Of a stretch of DNA of 64,000 nt, positions 46,362-55,477 are shown piece by piece. The translations under genes and the position numbers were made by a program. The stretch's first letter is position 1; every line of letters begins with the position of its first letter. Origin of the DNA: an uncultured Bacteroides sp. (GTDB lineage Bacteria; Bacteroidota; Bacteroidia; Bacteroidales; Bacteroidaceae); NCBI GenBank assembly GCA_900766005.1, contig CAAFTU010000100.1, forward strand, positions 5,265 to 69,264, read 5' to 3'. The notes below the pieces were generated by a model. That model searched no databases, was not told the DNA's origin, and saw only the letters and a list, made by a program, of their open reading frames with translations.

Positions 46362-47188
46362 TAGTCCAATCTTCCGTTAAACACATACATATCCGGTCCC
46401 CACGTTCCTTCGGGCACCACCGCTTCGGGTGCAAACAAGCCGAACACCGACGAGCCCGAACCGCTCATCGAAGCATACACCGCTCCCTGCCGGTAGAGTT
46501 CCTCCTTCACCTCCCCGATCAGCGGATGCTGCGGGAACACGCTGGCCTCGAAATCATTCACCAGCACATCCTTCCACTCGCTCACCGGACGGGCAATCGC
46601 CTCCCTCACCGCCACCTCGGGCCGGTGCGGACAGATACGGGCAAACGCCTCGCGGGTAGACACAAAGACCGGCGGCTTCACCACCACAATCTGATACCCC
46701 TTCAGCGAGAGGTCCACCGGAGCAAACACATTGCCGATGCCCTCCGCATACACGGGACAGTTGCGGATAAAGAACGCACAGTCGGCCCCCAGCTGCGCCG
46801 CATACGCCTCCAGCTCGTCGTCCGTCAGCTTCAGGCCGAACAGCCCGTTGAGCAGCTTCAGCATGTGAGCCGCATCCGACGACCCGCCACCCAGTCCGGC
46901 CCCCAGGGGAATCCCCTTCAGCAAGTCCACCGTGACAGGCAGCAAATCAAACTGCCGGTCGAGCAGCGCATACGCCTTCACCACCAGGTTATCTTCCGGC
47001 CGTCCGTCCACCGCAATGCCGTGAGCGCGAAAAGTCACCTTCTCCGCCGCCGAAGAAGAAACACACACCTCCAGGGCATCCATCCATTTCACCGGATAGA
47101 ACACCGTCTCCAAGTTGTGATAGCCGTCGGGACGCTTCTCCGTGATCGAGAGTCCCAAATTAATCTTACAGTTAGCTCCTATAATCAT
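46361..47188 (-). CDS. ispE: 4-diphosphocytidyl-2-C-methyl-D-erythritol kinase
   Basis: I start at MIIGANCKINLGLSITEKRP (275 aa); the 50 open codons further upstream do not look like family sequence and cross the promoter. GHMP-kinase motifs are present: KINLGL near 8, the ATP loop PLGAGLGGGSSDAAHML near 93, and a C-terminal MSGSGSSVFG near 250. It phosphorylates CDP-ME in the non-mevalonate isoprenoid pathway. It is the first gene of the minus-strand operon. Confidence 0.96.
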   Translation of the reverse strand: MIIGANCKINLGLSITEKRPDGYHNLETVFYPVKWMDALEVCVSSSAAEKVTFRAHGIAVDGRPEDNLVVKAYALLDRQFDLLPVTVDLLKGIPLGAGLGGGSSDAAHMLKLLNGLFGLKLTDDELEAYAAQLGADCAFFIRNCPVYAEGIGNVFAPVDLSLKGYQIVVVKPPVFVSTREAFARICPHRPEVAVREAIARPVSEWKDVLVNDFEASVFPQHPLIGEVKEELYRQGAVYASMSGSGSSVFGLFAPEAVVPEGTWGPDMYVFNGRLD

Positions 47189-47254
47189 TGTGTATAACCA
47201 AACTAAAAAACGGCCGGCAAGATCCTCCTTGCCAGGCATACGTACATGAGGATA

Positions 47255-47262
47255 CAAAGATA
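47255..47262 (-). promoter_or_regulatory. -7 box of the ispE operon
   Basis: The minus strand reads TATCTTTG, matching TAnnTTTG, 66 nt before the ispE start. Confidence 0.65.
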
Positions 47263-47299
47263 GTGATTTTCTAACGAACACCACCATTTTCACCGCAAT

Positions 47300-47336
47300 A
47301 AAAAAACGGCATCTCGACTCGCGTCGAAATGCCGTC
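47300..47336 (-). terminator. Strong terminator before ispE
   Basis: On the minus strand ACGGCAT-T-TCGA pairs with TCGA-G-ATGCCGT and is followed by TTTTTTT. It ends transcription coming from galE or from the possible RNA at 47372-47454. Confidence 0.85.
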
Positions 47337-47371
47337 ACAACACAAACACAAAATAAAACACGACAAAACTA

Positions 47372-47454
47372 CTAGGCAATGACCGGCGTCACCCGAAGGC
47401 AACCCGTTCCGTTCCCTGTTCACACAGCAACCGGACTCTCCTAGCCATTGCTAG
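47372..47454 (-). ncRNA. Candidate structured RNA between galE and ispE
   Basis: The minus strand begins CTAGCAATG and ends CATTGCCTAG, pairing with one bulge. Inside is GTTGCC-TTCG-GGTGAC with a UUCG-type loop and a CCGG/CCGG pairing. It lies between the galE terminator and a second strong terminator, which is where an independent small RNA would sit. I do not recognise it as a known family. Confidence 0.35.
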
Positions 47455-47484
47455 AAAAGGTTCCCTACTGCTTGAAGGGGAACC
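47453..47484 (-). terminator. Terminator of galE
   Basis: GGTTCCC and GGGAACC form a 7-bp stem with TTTT after it on the minus strand, 61 nt past the galE stop. Confidence 0.6.
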
Positions 47485-47544
47485 CCTATTCTTATTGTTT
47501 ACATTTCACATTCAGAGCGTGATTCCAAGTGAATCACCGCCGGC

Positions 47545-48585
47545 TTATTGAATGCCTCTTTCACGAAGCTTCAGCTGCCAGTTCCAGGCAGAGCGCAGCG
47601 TATCTTCCAGTGTTTCCACAGCCTTCCAGCCCAGTTCTTCGTTGGCAAAGTCCGGGTTCGCCCACACCTTTTCGATATCACCTGCACGGCGACCCACAAT
47701 CTGATAGTTCAGTTTCACGCCAGTAGCTGCTTCAAAGCCCTTGATCAGTTCCAACACAGACACACCGTTGCCGGTACCGATGTTGAACACTTCCACGCTT
47801 TCCTTCTGTTTCTTATCCAGGATACGGGCAATAGCAATCACGTGAGCTTTCGCCAAGTCCACCACATTGATGAAGTCGCGGATACAAGAACCGTCGGGTG
47901 TATCATAATCATCGCCAAACACGCTCAGCTTTTCACGGATACCGATAGCAGTCTGAGTGAGGTAAGGCACCAGGTTTTGAGGAACACCGTTGGGCAGTTC
48001 ACCCAGCAATGCAGAAGGATGCGCACCGATCGGGTTGAAATAGCGCAGCATGATGGCATTGATCGGAGCACCCGAAGCCACCGTATCGCGGATGATTTCC
48101 TCGTTGATCTGCTTCGTGTTGCCGTAAGGAGATTCCGCCTTCTTGATCGGAGCCTTTTCCGTCACCGGCAAGTTCTCCGGATCCGGCTGGCCATATACGG
48201 TGCAGGAAGAAGAGAACACGATACCTTCCACGCCATGTTTCGGCATCAGTTCGAGCAGGTTGATCAGCGACACCAAGTTGTTACGATAATATTTCAGCGG
48301 TTTTTCCACTGACTCACCTACCGCCTTGCTGGCAGCAAAGTGAATAATCGCCTTGATACCTTCATATTTTGTGAACAGTGCATCCAGGCCCTCGAAATCG
48401 AGACAGTCCAGCTTTTCAAATACCGGACGAATACCAGATACCTTTTCTATATTGTCTACAACATCAGCGTTCGAATTGGACAGATTATCAATGATAATCA
48501 CTTCATATCCACTGTTTTGAAGTTCCACTACGGTGTGAGAACCGATATATCCGGTTCCGCCCGTTACTAAAATTCTTTTTTTCAT
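47545..48585 (-). CDS. galE: UDP-glucose 4-epimerase
   Basis: The 346-aa protein has the Rossmann start ILVTGGTGYIGSHT, the catalytic SSSCTVYG and YxxxK (YGNTK) near 150, and RYFNPIGAHPS near 180. It interconverts UDP-glucose and UDP-galactose using bound NAD+ for exopolysaccharide and galactose metabolism. It is transcribed alone, with a -7 box upstream and a terminator downstream. Confidence 0.95.
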   Translation of the reverse strand: MKKRILVTGGTGYIGSHTVVELQNSGYEVIIIDNLSNSNADVVDNIEKVSGIRPVFEKLDCLDFEGLDALFTKYEGIKAIIHFAASKAVGESVEKPLKYYRNNLVSLINLLELMPKHGVEGIVFSSSCTVYGQPDPENLPVTEKAPIKKAESPYGNTKQINEEIIRDTVASGAPINAIMLRYFNPIGAHPSALLGELPNGVPQNLVPYLTQTAIGIREKLSVFGDDYDTPDGSCIRDFINVVDLAKAHVIAIARILDKKQKESVEVFNIGTGNGVSVLELIKGFEAATGVKLNYQIVGRRAGDIEKVWANPDFANEELGWKAVETLEDTLRSAWNWQLKLRERGIQ

Positions 48586-48630
48586 ATCCTTATTAAATGG
48601 TTAGTTTCGGTTTTCTTGATGTTCGAGCTA

Positions 48631-48638
48631 CAAAAATA
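48631..48638 (-). promoter_or_regulatory. -7 box of galE
   Basis: The minus strand reads TATTTTTG, matching TAnnTTTG, 46 nt before the start codon. Confidence 0.55.
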
Positions 48639-48702
48639 AAGAATAAAAACGAAAAAAACACTTTTTTCCCCATTTTTCTGACAACTAAATTTAGAAATGC
48701 AG

Positions 48703-48735
48703 TCAGGGGTGCCGGAAACAATCCGACACCCCTGA
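48703..48735 (-). terminator. Terminator of the rnf operon
   Basis: TCAGGGGTGYCGGA pairs with its complement (one mismatch) around 5 nt, 50 nt after rnfA. There is no strong T-run. Confidence 0.65.
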
Positions 48736-48784
48736 CCCTATCTTCCAAGCAATGGAAATCACCCGGCGACTTCCATTCCCATTC

Positions 48785-49357
48785 TTACACTACACCCGAG
48801 AAGCCCATGAACGCCATGGCCAGCAGTCCGGCCGTGATCAGCGCAATCGGCGTGCCCTGCATTCCCTTCGGAATATTCACCAGGCTCATCTGTTCGCGCA
48901 GACCGGCAAAGAGCACCAGTGCCAGGCCGAAGCCGAGAGCCGTAGAAAACGCATACACCACACCGGTGAGCAAGTCATACTCCTTCTGGATCACGAGAAT
49001 AGCCACACCGAGGATACAGCAGTTCGTCGTGATCAGCGGCAGGAACACACCCAGCGCCTGATACAACGCCGGCGACACCTTCTTGAGAATGATTTCCACC
49101 ATCTGCACCAGTCCGGCAATCACCAGGATAAACGTAATGGTCTGCAGATAACCCAGCGAGAACACATCCAGCACAAACTTCTGAATCAGGAACGTCACGA
49201 TCGTAGCAATCGTCAGCACGAAAGCCACCGCCGCACTCATACCCAATGCCGTTTCCACCTTCTTAGACACGCCCAGAAACGGACAGATACCCAAGAACTG
49301 CGACAACACGATGTTGTTGACAAAGATTGCCGAGATAAAAATCAATATATATTCCAT
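48785..49357 (-). CDS. rnfA: Rnf complex subunit RnfA
   Basis: The 190-aa membrane protein has six hydrophobic segments and the conserved GICPFLGVSKKVETALGMS near 28 and ITTNCCILGVAILV near 108, whose Cys residues help bind an iron-sulfur centre in the membrane with RnfE. It is the last gene of the operon, 21 nt after rnfE. Confidence 0.96.
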   Translation of the reverse strand: MEYILIFISAIFVNNIVLSQFLGICPFLGVSKKVETALGMSAAVAFVLTIATIVTFLIQKFVLDVFSLGYLQTITFILVIAGLVQMVEIILKKVSPALYQALGVFLPLITTNCCILGVAILVIQKEYDLLTGVVYAFSTALGFGLALVLFAGLREQMSLVNIPKGMQGTPIALITAGLLAMAFMGFSGVV

Positions 49358-49378
49358 ATTCTTTCCTATTTAATTGAG

Positions 49379-49963
49379 TTAAGCTTTCTTCAAGCTGTTA
49401 ATCAAAGCAATGAGGTATCCTAATGCGATGAAGGCACCCGGAGCGAGCACGAACACCAGCATACCATATTCTTCGGGCATGATAGCGATATCGAAAATCT
49501 TGCCGGTACCCAAGAACTCACGCACACCGCCGAGCAGCGTCAGCGCCATGGTAAATCCTAAACCCATACCCAGACCGTCGAACATAGACGCCAGCGGATT
49601 GTTCTTGGCCGCAAAAGCCTCCGCACGACCCAGTACGATACAGTTTACCACAATCAGCGGGATAAACAGACCGAGCGTAGCATACAAGTCGGGCACATAC
49701 GCCTGCATCACCATCTGCAGCAGCGTCACGAACGACGCAATCACCACGATAAACGACGGGATACGCACCATATCCGGAATCAGGTTCTTGATCAGCGAAA
49801 TCACCACGTTGGAGCAGATCAGCACAAACATCGTGGCCAAGCCCATGCCCATACCGTTGATGGCAGAAGAAGTCGTACCCAACGTAGGACACATACCCAG
49901 CAGGAGCACAAACGTAGGATTCTCTTTAATAATCCCGTTCATCAATACTTTCAAATTATTCAT
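49379..49963 (-). CDS. rnfE: Rnf complex subunit RnfE
   Basis: The 194-aa integral membrane protein is related to RnfA. LLGMCPTLGTTSSAINGMGM near 20 and VVNCIVLGRAEAFA near 102 contain the paired Cys. It forms the membrane core with RnfA and RnfD. Start and spacing (20 nt from rnfG) are as expected for the operon. Confidence 0.95.
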   Translation of the reverse strand: MNNLKVLMNGIIKENPTFVLLLGMCPTLGTTSSAINGMGMGLATMFVLICSNVVISLIKNLIPDMVRIPSFIVVIASFVTLLQMVMQAYVPDLYATLGLFIPLIVVNCIVLGRAEAFAAKNNPLASMFDGLGMGLGFTMALTLLGGVREFLGTGKIFDIAIMPEEYGMLVFVLAPGAFIALGYLIALINSLKKA

Positions 49964-49983
49964 ATCTTCGTCTCCTTTCTAAA

Positions 49984-50673
49984 TTATTCACCTTTCTTGT
50001 CGGTGAGTTCAACCTTAATCGTAGCACCCGAAGCCGCGTTCACATCCTTACCGTTCGATTTGTACGCCTTGTAAGCCGCATTCACCGCATTCAGAAACGC
50101 TCTCGACGTGATTGTAGAAGCCGTGATGGCATCCACCTGGCCGCCGTCCTTGCTCACCGTCAGTTCGCCTTCCCCCGGGTTCATGCCCAGAATCGACTTC
50201 TTGCTCTCCTCATGCTTCACCGCCTGTTCGCCCTTAGCCAGGTCGTAAGCGCCAAACCACTTGTCCGCCTTCGAGCCCAAGCCCGGTGTTTCACTGTGAG
50301 CCAGCAGCGAGTAATTATAAATCTTACCTTCCGCATCAAAGCCCACCAGCACCTTCAGTTCGCCGCCGAAGCCCATCGAAGTGGCCTGCACAGCCGTGCC
50401 CACCCACTTCTCGCCGTTCATTGCCGGATACAAGATAAAGTCCACCTTCTTCTTGCCGTCCTTCTCACTGAACACCGTATCCGATTCCGTCACCGGATTG
50501 TTGGTAAATTCCGGAAGCACCTTCTTCAGCGCGCCGTTGAGCGTCTTCATGTTCGCCTCCGCAATCGGTTCCTTCGTCAGTTCGTTCACATACGCCAGCA
50601 ACGCCACAGACACCGCAGTGACCCCCGTGAGCACCAGCAACATATTCTTCAAAGATGATTCTAACTTTTTCAT
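49984..50673 (-). CDS. rnfG: Rnf complex subunit RnfG
   Basis: The 229-aa protein has one N-terminal transmembrane segment and a periplasmic FMN-binding domain. The flavin-attachment motif is DAITASTITSRAF near 180, with the Thr as covalent FMN site. Its ATG overlaps the end of rnfD (ATGA). Confidence 0.94.
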   Translation of the reverse strand: MKKLESSLKNMLLVLTGVTAVSVALLAYVNELTKEPIAEANMKTLNGALKKVLPEFTNNPVTESDTVFSEKDGKKKVDFILYPAMNGEKWVGTAVQATSMGFGGELKVLVGFDAEGKIYNYSLLAHSETPGLGSKADKWFGAYDLAKGEQAVKHEESKKSILGMNPGEGELTVSKDGGQVDAITASTITSRAFLNAVNAAYKAYKSNGKDVNAASGATIKVELTDKKGE

Positions 50674-51662
50674 TTTTTCTTCGCTACCTCCCCAAAGCGT
50701 TTTGGTTTACAATAGGTGTTAATCAGCGGAGTGAACGCATTCATAATCAGAATAGCGAACGACATACCTTCGGGATACGCACCGAACAGACGAATGATCA
50801 CCGTCAGCAGACCGATACACACACCATAAATCAACATTCCCTTCTTGTTCATCGGCGAAGTCACATAGTCCGTAGCCATGAAGATAGCACCCAGCATCAG
50901 ACCGCCCGAGAGCAGCTGCAGCACCGGAGACACATACTTCGCGGGATCCATCAGGTGCATGATGCCGCCAAACACGAACACCGTAGCCAGGATAGACACC
51001 GGGATGTGCCAGGTAATGATCTTCTTCCACAGCATATACGCCAGTCCGAGCAGCAGAGCCAACGCACTCACCTCACCCAGACAGCCGCCGTTCTGACCCA
51101 GCAGATGCGACAGCAAGTCTGGCAGCTGACCCAATGCAGCCGCATCCCCGTTAATCGCCTGTTTCATCAGCGCCAGCGGAGTAGCTCCTGTAGCCGCATC
51201 CGTGTAAGCCGTAAGCTGGCCCACCACCGGCCAGGTAGTCATCTGCACCGGGAACGACAGCAACAGGAACACACGGCCCACCAGAGCCGGGTTGAACGGG
51301 TTGCTACCCAGTCCGCCAAACGACATCTTACCCACACCGATCGCAAACAGCGCACCCAACACAATGATCCAGAGCGGCAAGTTCGACGGCAAGTTAAACG
51401 CCAGCAGCACACCCGTCAGGATAGCCGAGCCGTCCATCACCGTCGTCGTCGGTTTCTTCATAATAAACTTTCCGATGGCCCATTCAAAGAACACACAGGC
51501 AGCCACGGAAGTAGCAGTCACAATCAGCGCCCCCAGTCCGAAGAAATAGAGAGACGCCAGAAAAGCCGGTGCCAAGGCAATCAGCACGCCGTACATATTC
51601 TTCTGCACGCTGTCTCCCCCATGAACGTGAGGGGATAAAGATACGATCAATTTATTTTCCAT
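50670..51662 (-). CDS. rnfD: Rnf complex subunit RnfD
   Basis: The 330-aa polytopic protein contains TDYVTSPMNKKG near 268, whose Thr carries covalent FMN, and GGLGSNPFNPALVGR near 118. It forms the ion-translocating core with RnfA, E and G. It overlaps rnfG by 4 nt and starts 5 nt after rnfC. Confidence 0.95.
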   Translation of the reverse strand: MENKLIVSLSPHVHGGDSVQKNMYGVLIALAPAFLASLYFFGLGALIVTATSVAACVFFEWAIGKFIMKKPTTTVMDGSAILTGVLLAFNLPSNLPLWIIVLGALFAIGVGKMSFGGLGSNPFNPALVGRVFLLLSFPVQMTTWPVVGQLTAYTDAATGATPLALMKQAINGDAAALGQLPDLLSHLLGQNGGCLGEVSALALLLGLAYMLWKKIITWHIPVSILATVFVFGGIMHLMDPAKYVSPVLQLLSGGLMLGAIFMATDYVTSPMNKKGMLIYGVCIGLLTVIIRLFGAYPEGMSFAILIMNAFTPLINTYCKPKRFGEVAKKK

Positions 51663-51667
51663 ATTCC

Positions 51668-53005
51668 TTATTTTTTAGCTTGACGTGCGCGAATCATCGC
51701 ACCCACCTTTCCTTTACCCAGGCGGATAAAGTCCAGAATCGGACGGTTGGAAGGACAAGTGAACTGACAAGAGCCACACTCAATGCACGACATAATATCT
51801 TCTTTCTCTACACGCTCAAAATCGCCATGAGCCGAAACAGTGGCCAGCAAGAACGGTTCCAGCCCCATCGGACAAGCGCTCACACACTTGGCACAACGGA
51901 TACAAGGCTGCAACTCCCCGCGCTTCGCCTCCTTCTTGTTCATGATCAGGATACCCGAGCTACCCTTGGCAGTAGGCACATCGATGTTCACCAGCGCCTT
52001 ACCCATCATCGGACCGCCGCCGATCACCTTACCGGTGTCTTCCGGCAAACCGCCGCAGGCATCAATCAGCTGACGCATCGGCGTACCGATACGGGCCAGG
52101 AAGTTCGACGGTTTCGCCAGCGACTTACCCGTCACCGTCACCACACGTTCAAACAGCGGCTTGTTCTTCTGCACCGCCTGATACACCGCAAACGCCGTAC
52201 CCACGTTCTGCACCACAGCACCCGTAGAGATAGGCAGCGCACCCGCAGCCACCTGACGCTTGATCACCGCATCAATGAGCTGCTTTTCACCGCCCTGCGG
52301 ATATTTCACCTGCAGAGGCACCACCTCGATGCCCGCATAGCCCGCAGCCACCTTCGTCATCAGCTCGATGGCATCCGGCTTGTTGTTCTCGATGCCGATG
52401 AAACCCTTGTTCACCTTCACCGCCTTCATCAGGATCGACACACCCACCATCACCTCTTCGGCATGTTCCAGCATCAGCTGATGGTCGGCCGTCAGATACG
52501 GCTCACATTCCACGGCGTTGATAATCACACATTCAGCCTTGAAAGCCGGCGGCGGACACAACTTCACCTGCGTAGGGAAGCACGCGCCACCCAAGCCCAC
52601 GATACCCGCATCCGCGATCTTCTTCACAATCTCCTCCGGAGCGAGGTTGCACTCCTTCACCAGCGTTTCGCTGCGGTCGATGGATTCCTCCCATTCGTCG
52701 CCCTCCACATCAATGAAGATAGCCGGTTTCGCATATCCGCTGGCATCAATCACGGAATCAATCTTCGCCACCTTACCGCTGACTGAAGAGTGAATGGCAG
52801 CCGAAACAAAGCCGCCCGGTTCGGCAATCTTCGTGCCGACCTTCACCACATCCCCTTTCGCCACAATGGCCTTTGCCGGCGCACCGATGTGCTGACCCAG
52901 CAAGATCACCGCCTTGGCAGGCACCTCGGCCGTGACAATAGGTTGATGTGCCGACAATTTATTTTCGTGTGGATGCACTCCACCAATTGAAAATGTCTTT
53001 AACAT
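51668..53005 (-). CDS. rnfC: Rnf complex subunit RnfC
   Basis: The 445-aa peripheral subunit oxidises or reduces NAD(H). It has a Gly-rich FMN/NADH region (GLGGACFPTQVKL near 134) and two 4Fe-4S motifs near the C-terminus, CIRCAKCVSACP near 366 and CIECGSCQFTCP near 407. The N-terminal start MLKTFSIGGVHPHENK is typical of the Bacteroidales form. Confidence 0.96.
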   Translation of the reverse strand: MLKTFSIGGVHPHENKLSAHQPIVTAEVPAKAVILLGQHIGAPAKAIVAKGDVVKVGTKIAEPGGFVSAAIHSSVSGKVAKIDSVIDASGYAKPAIFIDVEGDEWEESIDRSETLVKECNLAPEEIVKKIADAGIVGLGGACFPTQVKLCPPPAFKAECVIINAVECEPYLTADHQLMLEHAEEVMVGVSILMKAVKVNKGFIGIENNKPDAIELMTKVAAGYAGIEVVPLQVKYPQGGEKQLIDAVIKRQVAAGALPISTGAVVQNVGTAFAVYQAVQKNKPLFERVVTVTGKSLAKPSNFLARIGTPMRQLIDACGGLPEDTGKVIGGGPMMGKALVNIDVPTAKGSSGILIMNKKEAKRGELQPCIRCAKCVSACPMGLEPFLLATVSAHGDFERVEKEDIMSCIECGSCQFTCPSNRPILDFIRLGKGKVGAMIRARQAKK

Positions 53006-53030
53006 ACACTTCTGTATTTTAGTCTGTTAC

Positions 53031-53912
53031 TTATTCTTTTACTTCCTTTGCAGCTTCAGCAGCCGGAGCAGCAGCCTCTTCCGTCTTCGGTTTGCGCGGC
53101 GGGAAATTCAGCGCCACGATGGCTCCCTGCGGACAAGCCTCTTCACACTTGCGGCACGACTTACACTTCGCCGGGTCGATATACGCCAGGTTGTTTTCCA
53201 GCGTGATGGCTTCAAACGGACACACCTTCACACACTTGCCGCAGCCGATACAGCTCGCCGTACAAGCCTTGCGGGCCACCGCACCCTTGTCCTTGTTGAC
53301 ACAAGACACATACATCCGGCGCGACTTCTTGCCCTGCGGACGGATTTCAATCACATTCTTCGGACAAGCCTTGGCACAGGCGCCACACGCCGTACATTTC
53401 GCCTCGTCCACTTCCGGCAACCCCGTTTCCGGGTTCATGCGGATGGCACCAAACTGGCACGCAGCCACACAGTCGCCACAGCCCAGACAGCCGAAGCTGC
53501 AGCCCGTTTCGCCGCCATAGAGCGCTGCCACGATGGTACAGCTCTTGGCACCGTCGTACTGGTTCGTACGCGGACGGTTGGCACACGTTCCGTTACATCT
53601 CACTACCGCCACCTTCGGCTCAGACTCAGCGGCTGCCAATCCGAGGATATCAGCCACCTTTGCCATGACCGGCTGTCCGCCCACCGGGCAGAACTTACCG
53701 TCGAGCGAACCTGCTTTCACACACGCGTCCGCAAACCCGCTACAACCGGGATAGCCACAACCGCCACAGTTGGCCTGCGGCAGCACTTCAGCCACCTTGG
53801 CAATCCGCGGATCTTCATACACGGCAAATTTCTTGGAAGCCACATACAAGATAGCGGCCAGCACGAGCGCTATCGCTCCCAATGAAATCACTGCAATCAG
53901 AATCAAATTCAT
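53031..53912 (-). CDS. rnfB: Rnf complex subunit RnfB
   Basis: The 293-aa protein has an N-terminal membrane anchor, a 4Fe-4S region CGGCGYPGCSGFADAC near 49, then several ferredoxin motifs (CLGCGDCVAACQFG, CTACGACAKACPKN, CIGCGKCVKVCPFE, CKSCRKCEEACPQG). It accepts electrons from ferredoxin for the ion-pumping complex. An Ala/Glu-rich tail is usual here. It follows rseC-like by 51 nt. Confidence 0.96.
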   Translation of the reverse strand: MNLILIAVISLGAIALVLAAILYVASKKFAVYEDPRIAKVAEVLPQANCGGCGYPGCSGFADACVKAGSLDGKFCPVGGQPVMAKVADILGLAAAESEPKVAVVRCNGTCANRPRTNQYDGAKSCTIVAALYGGETGCSFGCLGCGDCVAACQFGAIRMNPETGLPEVDEAKCTACGACAKACPKNVIEIRPQGKKSRRMYVSCVNKDKGAVARKACTASCIGCGKCVKVCPFEAITLENNLAYIDPAKCKSCRKCEEACPQGAIVALNFPPRKPKTEEAAAPAAEAAKEVKE

Positions 53913-53963
53913 AATGTTTTAGTTATTTATTGGTTTTAAAATGTTTTATAAATTCCTTCTTAT

Positions 53964-54401
53964 TCACCTGTCGCCAGCCGTCTGAACCGGTCGCACCGAA
54001 AAGGAGAACCGCTTCTTCAGCCGCGCCCGGTAGAGCCACAGCACGAAATAATAAGGCACGAGCAATGCCAGAGAAAGAAGCGGTGCCACCAGTTCATTCT
54101 CCAACCAAGCCATCAAAACAAATAAGGAAATCACTAATAAAAAGAAAGGAAAGACGAAGGCCAACAAAACCGCCAGCATGCCCATCGACAGCTCGCCCAC
54201 TACCAGCACCTTCTCGCCCACCTGACGGAGAGAAGCCGCCGGGTCTGTTATATCAATCAGTTTCTCCTGACTGTCTGCCGAAGAGCAATGCCCTTTGGCG
54301 CTGCAAGCCGCGCAGGCAGATGTCTGGACAATCCTCACCCGGAGGTGAGACCCCTGTATGCTTTCCACAATACCTAGATGTGTTATCGTATTATTCGTCA
54401 T
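53964..54401 (-). CDS. RseC/MucC-family protein
   Basis: The 145-aa protein has four Cys (ACAACSAKGHC near 30-40) before two transmembrane segments (MLAVLLAFVFPFFLLVISLF and VAPLLSLALLVPYYFVLWLY). This matches the SoxR-reducing system RseC family, whose gene commonly leads rnf operons. It is first in the transcript behind a matching -7 box and probably helps maturation or regulation of the Rnf complex. Confidence 0.87.
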   Translation of the reverse strand: MTNNTITHLGIVESIQGSHLRVRIVQTSACAACSAKGHCSSADSQEKLIDITDPAASLRQVGEKVLVVGELSMGMLAVLLAFVFPFFLLVISLFVLMAWLENELVAPLLSLALLVPYYFVLWLYRARLKKRFSFSVRPVQTAGDR

Positions 54402-54429
54402 TTTGCAAACTCAACCTTACAAATCGCCG

Positions 54430-54437
54430 CAAATTTA
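54430..54437 (-). promoter_or_regulatory. -7 box of the rnf operon
   Basis: The minus strand reads TAAATTTG, 28 nt before the rseC-like start. The -33 region has a TTTCG variant. Confidence 0.6.
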
Positions 54438-54476
54438 AACATAATTTATGAACCGCGAAATGTTTGTGACCCTTTT

Positions 54477-54938
54477 TTACATAAAAAGCTGCAGCGTGTA
54501 GGCATTTGTTTCTTTCCTCACAAAGCCCAATGACTGATATAGCGCATTGGCCGCCACCCGCTTCGGTTTGCTCGTGAGATGCAGCTCGATCGGTGCCAGC
54601 TTCCGGGCCTCCGCCAGCAGATGCTCCATCAGCCGCCGTCCCAAGTGGCATCCGCGCAGCTCCTCGCTCACCACGACATCCTCCACCGACGCCTTCCGGC
54701 CCGTAGGCGAATGAAACACACACAGCGTGGCACAGCCCACGATCCGTTCCTCCCCGTCACACAGCACAAACAGTCGGCAGTTCGGGTCGTCCACCACCGC
54801 CTTCAGGTTCTCTTCCGTCAGCGTCACCCATTCCGACAGCTGCTTCATCAGTGCGCCCAACTCCACTCGTTGCTTCGGCGTATACGCCGTCAATTCCTTC
54901 AGCGCCAGCACCGGCGCCTTTTCCAGTTCTTTATCCAT
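54477..54938 (-). CDS. GNAT-family N-acetyltransferase
   Basis: The 153-aa protein contains VGCATLCVFHSPTGRKASVE followed by VVVSEELRGCHLGRRLMEHL (acetyl-CoA loop RGCHLG near 94) and a NALYQSLGF motif near 131. The substrate is unknown. It follows the DUF4248 gene in the same direction by 24 nt, with the rnf promoter after it. Confidence 0.9.
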   Translation of the reverse strand: MDKELEKAPVLALKELTAYTPKQRVELGALMKQLSEWVTLTEENLKAVVDDPNCRLFVLCDGEERIVGCATLCVFHSPTGRKASVEDVVVSEELRGCHLGRRLMEHLLAEARKLAPIELHLTSKPKRVAANALYQSLGFVRKETNAYTLQLFM

Positions 54939-54962
54939 CCTATTCCAAAATTTAATCCATTT

Positions 54963-55181
54963 CTACGGCTCCCCCAGCGCATCCACAATCACCCGCAGCT
55001 CCAGCGGTGTAAACGAGCGGCGCTGCGCCTCATAGCCCAAATCATTCAGCCGCTCCATCAGTCCGGGACAGCGTTCCATCCACCGGTGCATCTTGCGGTA
55101 GGCCGCCAGCCCCGTGAGATCGGGACAGTAGAGCATAGCCAGTTCCGTACGTCCGTACGAACGAATCCTAAAATCTTTCAT
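54963..55181 (-). CDS. DUF4248 protein
   Basis: I start at MKDFRIRSYGRTELAMLYCP (72 aa); upstream in-frame codons are hydrophobic but unlike the family. The body PDLTGLAAYRKMHRWMERCP and the end FTPLELRVIVDAL are characteristic of DUF4248. These small proteins in Bacteroidales usually stand divergent from an HU-like or phage-type gene. Here an IS3 element lies in that position. Confidence 0.85.
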   Translation of the reverse strand: MKDFRIRSYGRTELAMLYCPDLTGLAAYRKMHRWMERCPGLMERLNDLGYEAQRRSFTPLELRVIVDALGEP

Positions 55182-55334
55182 CGCATCCGAATTTAATGAT
55201 TTACTGCCAACAAAAATACAAAAAAACAGGGGAAAAGCAACGGCTTTCGCCACAATAACCGACAAAAACAAGCAAAAAAAAGCAAGATTCGCTCACTACC
55301 GTCAACAACCGACAACTGCCCTTTCCGCCGCCTG

Positions 55335-55342
55335 TATCTTTG
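55335..55342 (+). promoter_or_regulatory. Orphan plus-strand -7 box before the IS element
   Basis: TATCTTTG points right, but the next plus-strand genes are the transposase. It may belong to a gene displaced by the insertion or drive the IS. Confidence 0.45.
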
Positions 55343-55477
55343 CATCGTCAAAAGGGAAAAAGCTCCCCGGCGACCCTCGGCCGACAGCCCATCCGGACCG
55401 CCAGCCGACGAAAGGCAAAGACAAAGCAGCGATACTGCCATGGGTAGACACATTAATAAACCATTAATAGTGTCTAA

